Below are positions 1 through 6,404 of a DNA stretch of 12,048 bases, in pieces. The first letter of the stretch is position 1. Every line of letters starts with the position of its first letter. Under the pieces are notes generated by a model. The model did not search any database. It was given only the letters and a program-made list of their open reading frames with translations, and was not told where the DNA came from. Position numbers and translations under genes: made by a program. This DNA is from Chloroflexi bacterium 13_1_40CM_68_21 (GTDB lineage Bacteria > Chloroflexota > Limnocylindria > P2-11E): contig MNEO01000064.1 in the NCBI GenBank assembly GCA_001917735.1, forward strand, positions 1 through 12,048. The letters are read 5' to 3'.

Positions 1-25
1 GCGTGGCGGCGGTCGTCGTTGCCAA
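1..25 (-). CDS. Possible 5' end of a gene running off the left edge
   Basis: On the minus strand a TTG codon at 25-23 follows a strong Shine-Dalgarno-like AAGGAGGGGG (29-38) at close to standard spacing, and reads M-A-T-T-T-A-A-T before the window ends. An in-frame TGA lies upstream at 62-64, and no ATG or GTG occurs between it and the TTG, so TTG would be the only good start. The gene would lie about 160 bp downstream of acs on the same strand. Only eight codons are visible, so no function can be given. The purine-rich tract could be fortuitous. Confidence 0.35.
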
Positions 26-184
26 GATCCCCCTCCTTGCGTTTGGCTGCAGAACACCTGATCAGTGGCTCGCTTGCTTGGCCGTCACCTCCCACCAAAT
101 CCGCTCTGACGCGGCGGATAGCGCGCTTGTGTACGGCTTTCTTTCCGCATCGTCAATTGGCGTTTTCGCGCAACGGGAGGCGGG

Positions 185-2149
185 TCACTCCTCCTTGCCG
201 GCGACCGAGGCCGTCCGGATCGACTCGACGACCGTCGCGTCGGCGAGCGTCGTGGTGTCGCCGAGCGGCTGGCCGTTGGCGATGTCGCGTAGCAGGCGGC
301 GCATGATCTTGCCCGACCGCGTCTTGGGAAGCTCGGGCGTGAACATGATCGTCTTGGGCCGGGCGATCGAGCCGATCTTCGAGACCACGTGCTCGCGCAG
401 GTCCTTCGCGAGCGTGTCGCTGCCTTCGTTGCCGGCGCGCAGCGTCACGAAGGCGAAGATCGCCTGCGTCGTCACGGGGTCCTCGCGGCCGATCACCGCG
501 GCCTCCGCCACCTTGGGATGCGAAACGAGGGCGGACTCGACCTCGGTCGTCGAGATGCGGTGGCCCGAGATCTTCATGACGTCGTCGACCCGGCCCATCA
601 GCCAGAAATAGCCGTCCTTGTCGCGACGTGCGCCATCGCCGGCGAGGAACTTTCCGGGGTATCGGCTCCAGTACGTGTCGCGGTAGCGCTTGTCGTCCTT
701 GTAGATGCCCCGGAGCATCGCCGGCCACGGGCGCGTGATCACCAGGTAGCCGGCGCCGCCGAGCGGCACCGACTTCCCGTCCTCGTCCACGACATCCGCC
801 TTCACGCCGGGGAACGGCAACGTCGCGCTGCCGGGCTTCGTGGTGGTGATGCCGGGGAGCGGCGTGATGAGGATCATCCCCGTCTCGGTCATCCACCAGG
901 TGTCGACGATCGGGCAGCGCGATCCGCCGATCGTCTCGTGGTACCAGAGCCAGGCCTCGGGGTTGATGGGCTCGCCGACCGTCCCGAGCAGACGAAGCGA
1001 TGACAGATCGTGCTTGCCCGGATACTCGGGACCCCACTTCATGAACGTACGGATCGCGGTCGGCGCGCAGTACAGGATCGAGACCTTGTACTTGGAGATG
1101 ATCGACCACCAGCGGTCCTTGTCCGGGAAGTCCGGCGTGCCCTCGTAGATGACGCCGCTCGTTCCGTTGGCGAGAGGCGCGAAGACGATGTAACTGTGCC
1201 CGGTGACCCAGCCGATGTCGGCCGCGCACCAGTACACGTCGTCGTCCTTCACGTCGAAGATGAGCTTGTGCGTCGCCGCGACGCCGGCGAGGTATCCGGC
1301 GGTGGTGTGCACGATCCCTTTCGGCTTCGCCGTCGTCCCCGAGGTGTAGAGCAGGTAGAGCATGTGCTCGCTTTCGAGCGACTCAGCCGGGCACTCCGCC
1401 TTCTGCCTGTCGACGATCTCGTGCCACCAGACGTCTCGGCCTGCCGTCCACGGGACCTCCTGCTTGGTCCGCCGGACCACGAGCACCTTCGCGATGGTCC
1501 TCGACTGCGCGATGGCGTCGTCGGCATTCTTCTTCAGCGGGACGACGCTTCCCTTGCGGTAGCCGCCGTCGGCGGTCACGAGGACCTTGGCCTCCGAGTC
1601 GTTGATTCGCCCGGCGAGGGCCTCCGCCGAGAAGCCGCCGAACACGACGGTGAAGGGCGCGCCGATGCGGGCGCAGGCGAGCATCGCGGCGGGGAGCTCG
1701 GGGATCATCGGCATGTAGATCGCGACGCGGTCGCCCTTGCGGACGCCCAGCTCCTTGAGGGCGTTCGCGGCCCGGGAGGTCATCTCGAGAAGGTCCTGGT
1801 AGGTGATCGCCCTCGTGTCGCCGGGCTCGCCCTCCCAGTAGTAGGCCACCTTCGTGCCCTTGCCTGCCTTCACGTGGCGGTCGAGGCAGTTCTCGGAGAT
1901 GTTGAGTTCGCCACCGCCGAACCACTTCGCGTAGGGCACCTCCCACTCGAGCACCCTGGCGAACGGCTTGCGCCACTGGAGGGTCTTCGCCTGCTCGGCC
2001 CAGAAGCCTTCGAAGTCCTTGTCCGCCCGGTCGTAGATCGAGCGGTCTTTCGCGTTGGCCTTGGCGGCGAAGTCCTTGGGCGGCGGGAAGGTCCGATCCT
2101 CCCGTGCGAAGGTCTCGAGCGCGGTCGCCGACTTGGTCTCGGTGGCCAT
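185..2149 (-). CDS. acs: Acetyl-CoA synthetase (AMP-forming)
   Basis: Cytosolic enzyme that activates acetate with ATP and CoA through an acetyl-AMP intermediate, giving acetyl-CoA, AMP and PPi. The 654 residues match the usual family length (about 650). Visible landmarks are the N-terminal ACAS region with ELNISENCLDRHV (81-93), the phosphate loop YTSGTTAKPKG (268-278; many relatives read SGSTGKPKG), and the acetate-pocket residues V315-T316 (GWVTGH), V391 (TVGEPIN) and W419 (DTWWMTETG). The A8 hinge region ends in ISGHRIST (527-534), and the C-terminal PKTRSGKIMRR carries K614, the catalytic lysine that is the usual acetylation target. The pocket tryptophan supports acetate over longer acids by family knowledge. 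The ATG start is set by GGGGAGGA at 2155-2162, which overlaps the stop codon of the upstream DinB-like gene, so the two are probably co-transcribed. I see no acetyltransferase or acetate permease next to it. Confidence 0.97.
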   Translation of the reverse strand: MATETKSATALETFAREDRTFPPPKDFAAKANAKDRSIYDRADKDFEGFWAEQAKTLQWRKPFARVLEWEVPYAKWFGGGELNISENCLDRHVKAGKGTKVAYYWEGEPGDTRAITYQDLLEMTSRAANALKELGVRKGDRVAIYMPMIPELPAAMLACARIGAPFTVVFGGFSAEALAGRINDSEAKVLVTADGGYRKGSVVPLKKNADDAIAQSRTIAKVLVVRRTKQEVPWTAGRDVWWHEIVDRQKAECPAESLESEHMLYLLYTSGTTAKPKGIVHTTAGYLAGVAATHKLIFDVKDDDVYWCAADIGWVTGHSYIVFAPLANGTSGVIYEGTPDFPDKDRWWSIISKYKVSILYCAPTAIRTFMKWGPEYPGKHDLSSLRLLGTVGEPINPEAWLWYHETIGGSRCPIVDTWWMTETGMILITPLPGITTTKPGSATLPFPGVKADVVDEDGKSVPLGGAGYLVITRPWPAMLRGIYKDDKRYRDTYWSRYPGKFLAGDGARRDKDGYFWLMGRVDDVMKISGHRISTTEVESALVSHPKVAEAAVIGREDPVTTQAIFAFVTLRAGNEGSDTLAKDLREHVVSKIGSIARPKTIMFTPELPKTRSGKIMRRLLRDIANGQPLGDTTTLADATVVESIRTASVAGKEE

Positions 2150-2161
2150 CCGCGTCCTCCC

Positions 2162-2671
2162 CTAGAGGGCGCTCGGCCTGCCCCGGTCGAGCGCTTTCAT
2201 GTGGGCGTAGTAGTGAGTTGGCAGCATGAGGAGCCAGCCAAAACAATTCAAATCGCCGTAGTAAGGGTGCCTGGCCGTCCCCCTGGCGTCAGGCTCGGCG
2301 GGGAACTCGGCGATGAGCCGGGCGCACGTCGCGGCAGCCTTTTCGGCCAGTGTGGCGATGCCCGCCCGGGTCACCGCCGAGGCCGCCGGCCGCGGCTGTC
2401 CGGTGGGTCCGGCCGGGGCTCCTTGAGCAAGGCGAAGGCCGAGGAGCGCGACGCCCCGCTCGACGATCAGCAGGTGGGTCGCCACCTGACCGAGCCCCCA
2501 GTCGTCGTCGGACCCCCTGGCGAGCTCCCCGTCGGAGGCCTGGGCGACCCGAGCGAGGAGCCGTTGCCGCTCGGCGTTCGTTTCATCGACGAGGAGGCGG
2601 ATCGTCTCCCGGAGCCATTCGGGTCGGTCCGGTGGGTCATCCACGACCCTGAGCGTCACGGCGACGATCAT
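2162..2671 (-). CDS. DinB-fold family protein
   Basis: A 169-residue protein that I assign to the DinB/YfiT four-helix-bundle superfamily. These are metal-binding proteins, some of which are thiol-dependent transferases in actinobacteria. The support is the pattern of three histidines: H66 in WGLGQVATHLL (58-68), then H153 and H157 in THYYAHMKAL (152-161). This H...HxxxH arrangement forms the usual metal site. The N-terminal helix PEWLRETIRLLVDETNAER also fits. The gene ends 12 bp before acs, its TAG overlapping the acs ribosome site, so the two form one transcript. That does not prove a shared role. The ATG at 2671 has only a weak GGAG 12 bases upstream; a start a few codons further in is possible. 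The family is broad and the substrate cannot be inferred. Confidence 0.8.
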   Translation of the reverse strand: MIVAVTLRVVDDPPDRPEWLRETIRLLVDETNAERQRLLARVAQASDGELARGSDDDWGLGQVATHLLIVERGVALLGLRLAQGAPAGPTGQPRPAASAVTRAGIATLAEKAAATCARLIAEFPAEPDARGTARHPYYGDLNCFGWLLMLPTHYYAHMKALDRGRPSAL

Positions 2672-2713
2672 GAACCGTTGGGCTCCGAGGGGCCTTTACC
2701 CTCGACATCTTGT

Positions 2714-2730
2714 GCATTCGTGCAGAATGC
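2714..2730. promoter_or_regulatory. Inverted repeat GCATTC-N5-GAATGC between dinB-like gene and hup
   Basis: A perfect 6+6 bp inverted repeat with a 5-bp spacer sits near the middle of the 98-bp gap between the divergent DinB-like gene and the HU gene. A second smaller one, GGCC-ATA-GGCC, lies at 2744-2754. The size and symmetry suit an operator for a dimeric repressor acting on one or both genes, but I match it to no known regulator, and no convincing -35/-10 pair is visible. It could be chance. Confidence 0.35.
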
Positions 2731-2769
2731 GGCGCGAACAACAGGCCATAGGCCGCACTGGAGGGATAC

Positions 2770-3060
2770 GTGGCTGGGATCTCAAAGTCTGAGACCTTGA
2801 ATCGGCTATCCGAGAAGACCGGTCTCACCAAGAAGCAGGTCGGGCAGTTCCTCGACGAGCTCGCTGCCCTCGCGTACAAGGAAGCCCGCAGTGGGTTCAC
2901 CATCCCAGGCGTCGGCAAGCTCGTCATCGTCGACCGCAAGGCCCGCATGGGGCGCAACCCCGCGACCGGACAGCCGATATCGATCCCCGCGAAGCGCGTG
3001 CTCAAGTTCCGCATCGCCAAGCAGGCCAAGGACTCGGTTCTCGCGAAGCGCGGCAAATAA
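2770..3060 (+). CDS. hup: HU-family nucleoid DNA-binding protein
   Basis: Small basic histone-like protein that binds and bends DNA as a dimer. The 96 residues agree with the family length (about 90-100). The N-terminal helical part has [20 protein letters not shown] (5-24). The body has the HU core [20 protein letters not shown], with the GRNPATG signature at about 61-67 in the DNA-grasping arm, followed by the [14 protein letters not shown]-terminal strand. The start is GTG at 2770, with GGAGG at 2760-2764 in front; no ATG is as well placed. It appears monocistronic, with a strong hairpin 18 bp after the stop. HU is usually highly expressed. The inverted repeat upstream may be regulatory. 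Confidence 0.95.
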   Translation: MAGISKSETLNRLSEKTGLTKKQVGQFLDELAALAYKEARSGFTIPGVGKLVIVDRKARMGRNPATGQPISIPAKRVLKFRIAKQAKDSVLAKRGK

Positions 3061-3077
3061 CGCCCTAGCACTCTTCC

Positions 3078-3117
3078 GAGCGGGGTCCGTCAGCTCAACC
3101 GGGCGCGGACCTCGCTC
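3078..3117 (+). terminator. Hairpin after hup, likely terminator
   Basis: A 12-bp stem, GAGCGGGGTCCG (3078-3089) with CGGACCTCGCTC (3106-3117), has one G-U wobble and a 16-base loop, starting 18 bp after the hup stop. It is followed by TCTCGTTTCG rather than a clean T run, so termination may be partial and lead into the downstream kinase-like gene. The loop resembles a tRNA D-loop, but there is no anticodon or T-arm. Confidence 0.55.
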
Positions 3118-3138
3118 TCGTTTCGTGCGGAACGCGTG

Positions 3139-3519
3139 ATGCGCCGGATCGCAGTCATCGGCAAAGGCGGCGGCGGCAGGTCGACGCTCTGCCGCGCGCT
3201 CCGCGCTCGCCTCGGACTTCCGGTGCGCGACGTCGACGAGGTTCAGTGGCTCCCGGGATGGCAGCGCGCTCCGCTGGATGAGACACCACGAACCCTCGAC
3301 ACCTGGGCTGCCGCGGATTCCTGGATCATCGACGGGTTCGGCCCGTGGCCGGTCATCGACCGGCGGATGGAGCGAGCGGACACGATCGTGTACGTCGACT
3401 TTCCGTTGCGCACGCACCTGTGGTCCAAGCTCGTGCACCTTCGTTCGCCGGGCGCGATCGCGCGATGGCTCGCGGAGGTGCCGGCGACCACCGACCGCGT
3501 CGTCCGTGACATCCGCTGA
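3139..3519 (+). CDS. Short P-loop kinase-like protein (adenylate kinase/FlaR-like), C-terminally short
   Basis: About 126 residues. The N-terminal 100 resemble the adenylate-kinase-like P-loop NTPases often labelled FlaR-related. Features are the opening MRRIAVIGKGGGGRSTL with the Walker A loop at residues 8-16, LGLPVRDVDEVQWLPGW, then SWIIDGFGPWPVIDRRMERADTIVYVDFP, the usual lid and Walker B-like region. Two things are odd. The Walker A lysine is arginine (GGGGRST), and the protein ends soon after the VDFPLRTHLW segment, where relatives as I know them continue for some 50-70 residues. Its last base overlaps the ATG of the ligase gene (TGATG, 3517-3521), so they are translationally coupled. 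The start could equally be the GTG at 3136. It may be a decayed or repurposed kinase; activity is doubtful. Confidence 0.72.
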   Translation: MRRIAVIGKGGGGRSTLCRALRARLGLPVRDVDEVQWLPGWQRAPLDETPRTLDTWAAADSWIIDGFGPWPVIDRRMERADTIVYVDFPLRTHLWSKLVHLRSPGAIARWLAEVPATTDRVVRDIR

Positions 3520-4550
3520 TGCCCGGACCGAACGTCCCCTTCCCGCCGATGGAGGCGCTGCTCGTCGAAAAGCTTCCGGCCGGCGAGCGCTGGCAGTACG
3601 AGCCGAAGTGGGACGGATTTCGCGGCGTACTCGAGAACGATGGCGGGGAGCTCGCGCTCTGGAGCCGCAATGGAAGACCGCTCCTGCGCTACTTCCCGGA
3701 GCTGCGCGCGCTCGGAGATCTGCTGCCACCGCACTCCGCGCTCGACGGCGAGATCGTGATCGAGCGCGAAGGCAAGCTTGACTTCGACGCGATGCAAATG
3801 CGCCTGCACCCGGCCGAGTCGCGCGTTCGGAAGCTCTCGGTGGAGACGCCCTCGCGCTACATCGTGTTCGACATTCTCCTGTGGAACGGCGAGCCGCTGC
3901 ACGAGCACCCGCTCGCTGAGCGCCGCGTCGAGCTCGAGAAGCGCGCGAAGGGGTTCTCGCTGTCGCCGATCTCGAAGGACGCACAAGTCGCGCAGCAGTG
4001 GCTGGAACGGCTCGAGATCATCGGGCTCGACGGCGTGATCGCGAAACGGCTCGATCTTCCATACAAGCCAGGATCGCGCGACGCGGTGTCGAAGGTGAAG
4101 CACCACCGCACCGTGGACTGCGTGATCGTCGGCTATCGCACGAGCGGCAAACGGGTGGCTTCGCTGTTGCTTGGTCTCTATCGCGAGGATGGGACGCTCG
4201 ACTTCGTCGGACACACCTCGGGGATCCCGCAGGCGCTGCAGGATCAGCTACAAACGCTGCTTCCACCGCTGGTCGAAGAGAGTCACTCCGGCGAGGAGTG
4301 GGGACGTACTCCAGGCGGCGGCTCGCGCTGGTCGCAGGGGAAGGATCTCCCCTGGCACGAGGTGCGCCCCGAGCTGGTGTGCGAGGTGCGCTTCGATAAG
4401 ATGGAAGACGAGCGTTTTCGACACGGCACGCGTTTCATCCGCTTCCGTCCGGACAAAGACCCCGAGCAGTGCACGTGGGAACAAGTGCGCCCGACACCGA
4501 AGCCGGGCGATCCCAGGCTTTCCGATCTCCTCGCCGGTCGTATCGCTTGA
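3519..4550 (+). CDS. ligD: ATP-dependent DNA ligase, LigD ligase-domain type (stand-alone)
   Basis: Seals nicks and joins DNA ends in bacterial non-homologous end joining, using ATP to adenylate an active-site lysine. The 343 residues contain the nucleotidyltransferase motifs in order: EPKWDGFR with catalytic K30 (28-35), SRNGR (49-53), DGEIV (76-80), FDILLWNG (117-124), DGVIAKR (171-177) and SKVKHHR (191-197). An OB-fold follows, ending in FIRFRPDKDPEQCTWEQ (306-322), typical of LigD ligase domains. It has no polymerase or phosphoesterase (PE) domain, so it is a single-domain version. The polymerase part is a separate gene at 5415-6401 on the other strand. The ATG at 3519 overlaps the upstream gene's stop; an internal ATG at 3549 is an alternative. 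No ku gene is in the window. Confidence 0.95.
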   Translation: MPGPNVPFPPMEALLVEKLPAGERWQYEPKWDGFRGVLENDGGELALWSRNGRPLLRYFPELRALGDLLPPHSALDGEIVIEREGKLDFDAMQMRLHPAESRVRKLSVETPSRYIVFDILLWNGEPLHEHPLAERRVELEKRAKGFSLSPISKDAQVAQQWLERLEIIGLDGVIAKRLDLPYKPGSRDAVSKVKHHRTVDCVIVGYRTSGKRVASLLLGLYREDGTLDFVGHTSGIPQALQDQLQTLLPPLVEESHSGEEWGRTPGGGSRWSQGKDLPWHEVRPELVCEVRFDKMEDERFRHGTRFIRFRPDKDPEQCTWEQVRPTPKPGDPRLSDLLAGRIA

Positions 4551-4575
4551 GTAATCGATTTGTAGGGTCCTAGTA

Positions 4576-4606
4576 CCGCCTGGGAGTGCACGGTCCAGCC
4601 GGGCGG
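4576..4606 (+). terminator. Possible terminator hairpin after the ligase gene
   Basis: CCGCCTGG (4576-4583) pairs with CCGGGCGG (4599-4606), an 8-bp GC-rich stem with one wobble pair and a 15-base loop, 25 bp after the ligase stop. No T run follows (GGCGTTCTTC). It lies in the 110-bp gap before the secreted-protein gene, so it could be a terminator or part of that gene's leader. Confidence 0.35.
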
Positions 4607-4660
4607 GGCGTTCTTCACCACAGGATCACTCCGTGGTCCGGTGGGAAGGAGCCCTCAAAA

Positions 4661-5386
4661 ATGCTCTCGCGATCGACTCTTCTGCGCTACATCCTCGTCG
4701 CCGCGATCTCGGCAATGTCCGCGATGGCCCTCGTGACGACAGCGGTCTACGCGCACAACGACGGCTTCAACGAGCGGATCGTCGCCTGCTTCGACTCCCG
4801 CGATCCCGACAGCGAGCAGTGCCGCGCCGCGCTCGAAGTGAGCCCGGTCGGCGCCGACTTTTTCACTCGGCTCGCGGCGAATGTCCAGATGCCGCAGCCG
4901 AAGCCCGAGCCCAAGCCCGATCTCTATGCGCTGCTCAAGGAGTGCGCCGCGAGCAGGAACCTGGACAGCGACGCCTGCGCACGCGCGATCGACGCCAGCG
5001 GGCTCTCACCAGAGCACTTCAAGGCGAAGTTCACGGCAAAGCTCGGCTGCATCAGCGTCCAGAACAACGACGAAAAGAATCCGTGCCCCTTGAAGAAACC
5101 AGAATGCGCCAGCAGCAGCAATCACGATGAGACCAATCCCTGCGCGCCAAAGGCGACCACGCCAGACTGCGCGAGCGCGAGCAATCACGACGAGGTCAAC
5201 CCCTGCGCTACGAAGCCATCGGTCGTGACGACCGCGGCTTTGAAGGAGTGCCTCACGCTCCGCGGCACGATGCACGGTCTATCCGCGGGCGAGCTGATCG
5301 CCAAGGGCGAGCGCCTCAACACGGTATGCCGTCAGGCCTGGGCCGAGTCACGACTCAGCGCCGGCGAGTTCTGGTCTAAGCACTAG
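4661..5386 (+). CDS. Secreted cysteine-rich repeat protein of unknown function
   Basis: I do not recognise a family. The start is ATG 4661, set by AAGGAG at 4646-4651; the frame is open further upstream but lacks comparable signals. The 241-residue product begins with a signal peptide (hydrophobic about 10-30, likely cleavage after AVYA near 31). The mature part has twelve cysteines in six pairs: C43/C54 and C95/C106 (ten residues between), C130/C142, C149/C161 and C170/C182 (eleven between), and C197/C223. The three middle pairs lie in near-identical units ending NDEKNPC, NHDETNPC and NHDEVNPC. Around them, three copies of a unit C-x-x-A-x-x-x-S-x-[VL]-x-x-x-x-F start at C54, C106 and C223. 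A Pro-Lys-Glu linker spans 77-86. Disulfides and export are inferred. The Asn/His/Asp/Glu-rich loops could bind metal, but that is speculative. Confidence 0.78.
   Translation: MLSRSTLLRYILVAAISAMSAMALVTTAVYAHNDGFNERIVACFDSRDPDSEQCRAALEVSPVGADFFTRLAANVQMPQPKPEPKPDLYALLKECAASRNLDSDACARAIDASGLSPEHFKAKFTAKLGCISVQNNDEKNPCPLKKPECASSSNHDETNPCAPKATTPDCASASNHDEVNPCATKPSVVTTAALKECLTLRGTMHGLSAGELIAKGERLNTVCRQAWAESRLSAGEFWSKH
5048..5221 (+). repeat. Three tandem Cys-x11-Cys coding repeats
   Basis: Three in-frame repeat units begin at 5048, 5105 and 5168 (57 bp, 63 bp, then a 54-bp last unit). Each encodes C-[IA]-S-x-x-N-[NH]-D-E-x-N-P-C followed by a short Lys/Pro/Thr linker. Units two and three are closest (CASSSNHDETNPCAPK and CASASNHDEVNPCATK). 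They differ at many third codon positions, so the duplication is not recent and the amino acid pattern seems conserved. Confidence 0.85.
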
Positions 5387-5405
5387 CCCCCATACCCCCG
5401 GCACA

Positions 5406-5433
5406 CGGCCCGGGTCAGCGATGACTCGGGCCG
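5406..5433. terminator. Hairpin with GCGA tetraloop between convergent genes
   Basis: A 12-bp stem, CGGCCCGGGTCA (5406-5417) with TGACTCGGGCCG (5422-5433), has one wobble pair and closes on a 4-base loop GCGA, a GNRA tetraloop on the plus strand. It lies 19 bp after the secreted-protein stop and covers the stop codon (5415-5417) of the oppositely oriented polymerase gene, so it can serve both transcripts. Neither side has a T run, so efficiency is uncertain. Confidence 0.6.
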
Positions 5434-6401
5434 CGCTGCTGTCCGGCGCCGCTGCCGTACTGCGCTCGCCAGTCCACCGGCGGCCCCTTGCGCGGGCTCC
5501 GTTTCGGGAGCGTGCGCTTCACTTTGAGCACGTCGAAGAGCGGGTCGAGACTTGAAGCTTTCTCCCACATTCCCGCCGTGAGGTCGCCCACCTTCGCGAT
5601 GCGACCCGGCATCGTGACCATCGTGAAGTCGCCCGGCTCGACGTCGGGCACCTCGTCCCAGCGCAGCGGCGCCGACGCGCGCGCGTCGGCGACCGGCCGG
5701 ATCGAATATGCGGAAGCGATCGTGCGATCGAACGCGTTCTGCCCGTAGTCCACGAAGACCCCGGGGCGGCCCGCGACCTTCCACTGCGTCGTGGCGATCG
5801 AGGGCACGAGCTTCACGATCGCTTTGGCCATGGCGCGCGCGATCTCGCGCACGAGCGGAAACTCGAGCTCCGGAACGATGGGCACGAGGATGTGCATACC
5901 CGTCACGCCGCTCGTCTTGGGGTAACTCGCGACGCCGAGCTCGTCCATCACCTGCTTCGCGGCCACGGCGATTTCGCGCACGTGCGACCAGGGATTGCCC
6001 TCGGAGGGATCGAGGTCGATGAGCAAGTAGTCCGGCTTGTTCACGTCGGGAACGCGCGAGTGCCAGGTGTGCAACTCGATGCATCCGAGGTTCGCGATCC
6101 ACGCCAGCCCGGCGGCGTCGGTCACGACCGGAAAATCCGCTTCGTTGCCCGACGGGTAGTTGATGTGGACGGTCTCGAGCCATTCGGGATGCGGATTGGG
6201 CACCCGCTTTTGATAGAAGAAGTCGCCGTCGACGCCATTGGGGTGCCGCTTCATCTGCATCGGGCGGCGGGCGACGTGGTGGAGCACGGCATCGGCGACG
6301 TCGACGTAGTACTGGACGAGGTCGCCTTTCGTCAGCCCGGACTGCGGAAAGAACACCTTTTCCGGATTGGTGACCTTGACCTCGCGCCCCGCGACCTCCA
6401 C
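5415..6401 (-). CDS. ligD: LigD-type primase-polymerase domain protein (stand-alone)
   Basis: Archaeo-eukaryotic-primase-like polymerase that fills and extends broken DNA ends, often with ribonucleotides, during bacterial NHEJ. The 328 residues fit a single polymerase domain. Visible are LTKGDLVQYYVDVADAVL (23-40), the KRHPNGVDGDFFYQKR region (51-66), HTWHSR (111-116), the metal-binding LLIDLDP with D129 and D131, KTSGVTGMH (162-170) and VDYGQN with D218, the expected third acidic residue. The C-terminal tail (KRSPRKGPPVDW) is the usual linker region, and no ligase or phosphoesterase follows. The start is GTG 6401. It is the last gene of a run behind malic enzyme, VOC and ACT-domain genes. 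The preceding stop TAG (6405-6407) lies in the same frame only one codon away, so this GTG is the most upstream start available. There is no clear ribosome site, which suggests coupling to the ACT gene. Confidence 0.95.
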   Translation of the reverse strand: MEVAGREVKVTNPEKVFFPQSGLTKGDLVQYYVDVADAVLHHVARRPMQMKRHPNGVDGDFFYQKRVPNPHPEWLETVHINYPSGNEADFPVVTDAAGLAWIANLGCIELHTWHSRVPDVNKPDYLLIDLDPSEGNPWSHVREIAVAAKQVMDELGVASYPKTSGVTGMHILVPIVPELEFPLVREIARAMAKAIVKLVPSIATTQWKVAGRPGVFVDYGQNAFDRTIASAYSIRPVADARASAPLRWDEVPDVEPGDFTMVTMPGRIAKVGDLTAGMWEKASSLDPLFDVLKVKRTLPKRSPRKGPPVDWRAQYGSGAGQQRGPSHR

Positions 6402-6404
6402 GCG

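Noticed and set aside
157..173. Weak hairpin downstream of acs as terminator
   Set aside because: Only short stems with a bulged base and a 4-base loop and no T run; too weak to annotate.
2162..2671. DinB-like gene as part of an SOS/LexA damage system
   Set aside because: The name DinB here refers to a protein fold. No LexA-type box is recognised and the neighbour is acs.
1010..2800. Long plus-strand open frame of nearly 600 codons
   Set aside because: It is antisense to acs and the DinB-like gene, rich in Arg/Gly/Asp as expected of GC-rich shadow frames, and has no recognisable domain.
3082..3150. tRNA-like segment (TCAGCTCAACCGGG resembles a D-arm)
   Set aside because: No matching anticodon arm or GGTTCGA-type T-arm follows. 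The segment is the loop of a terminator-like hairpin.
3136..4550. Kinase-like and ligase genes as one frameshifted protein
   Set aside because: Each has its own family-like N-terminus, and the TGATG overlap is a normal coupled junction. No known LigD carries this kinase fold in front.
4551..4585. Promoter for the secreted-protein gene in the gap after the ligase
   Set aside because: AT-rich bits such as TAATCGATT and TAGTAC exist, but no -35/-10 pair at correct spacing could be defended.
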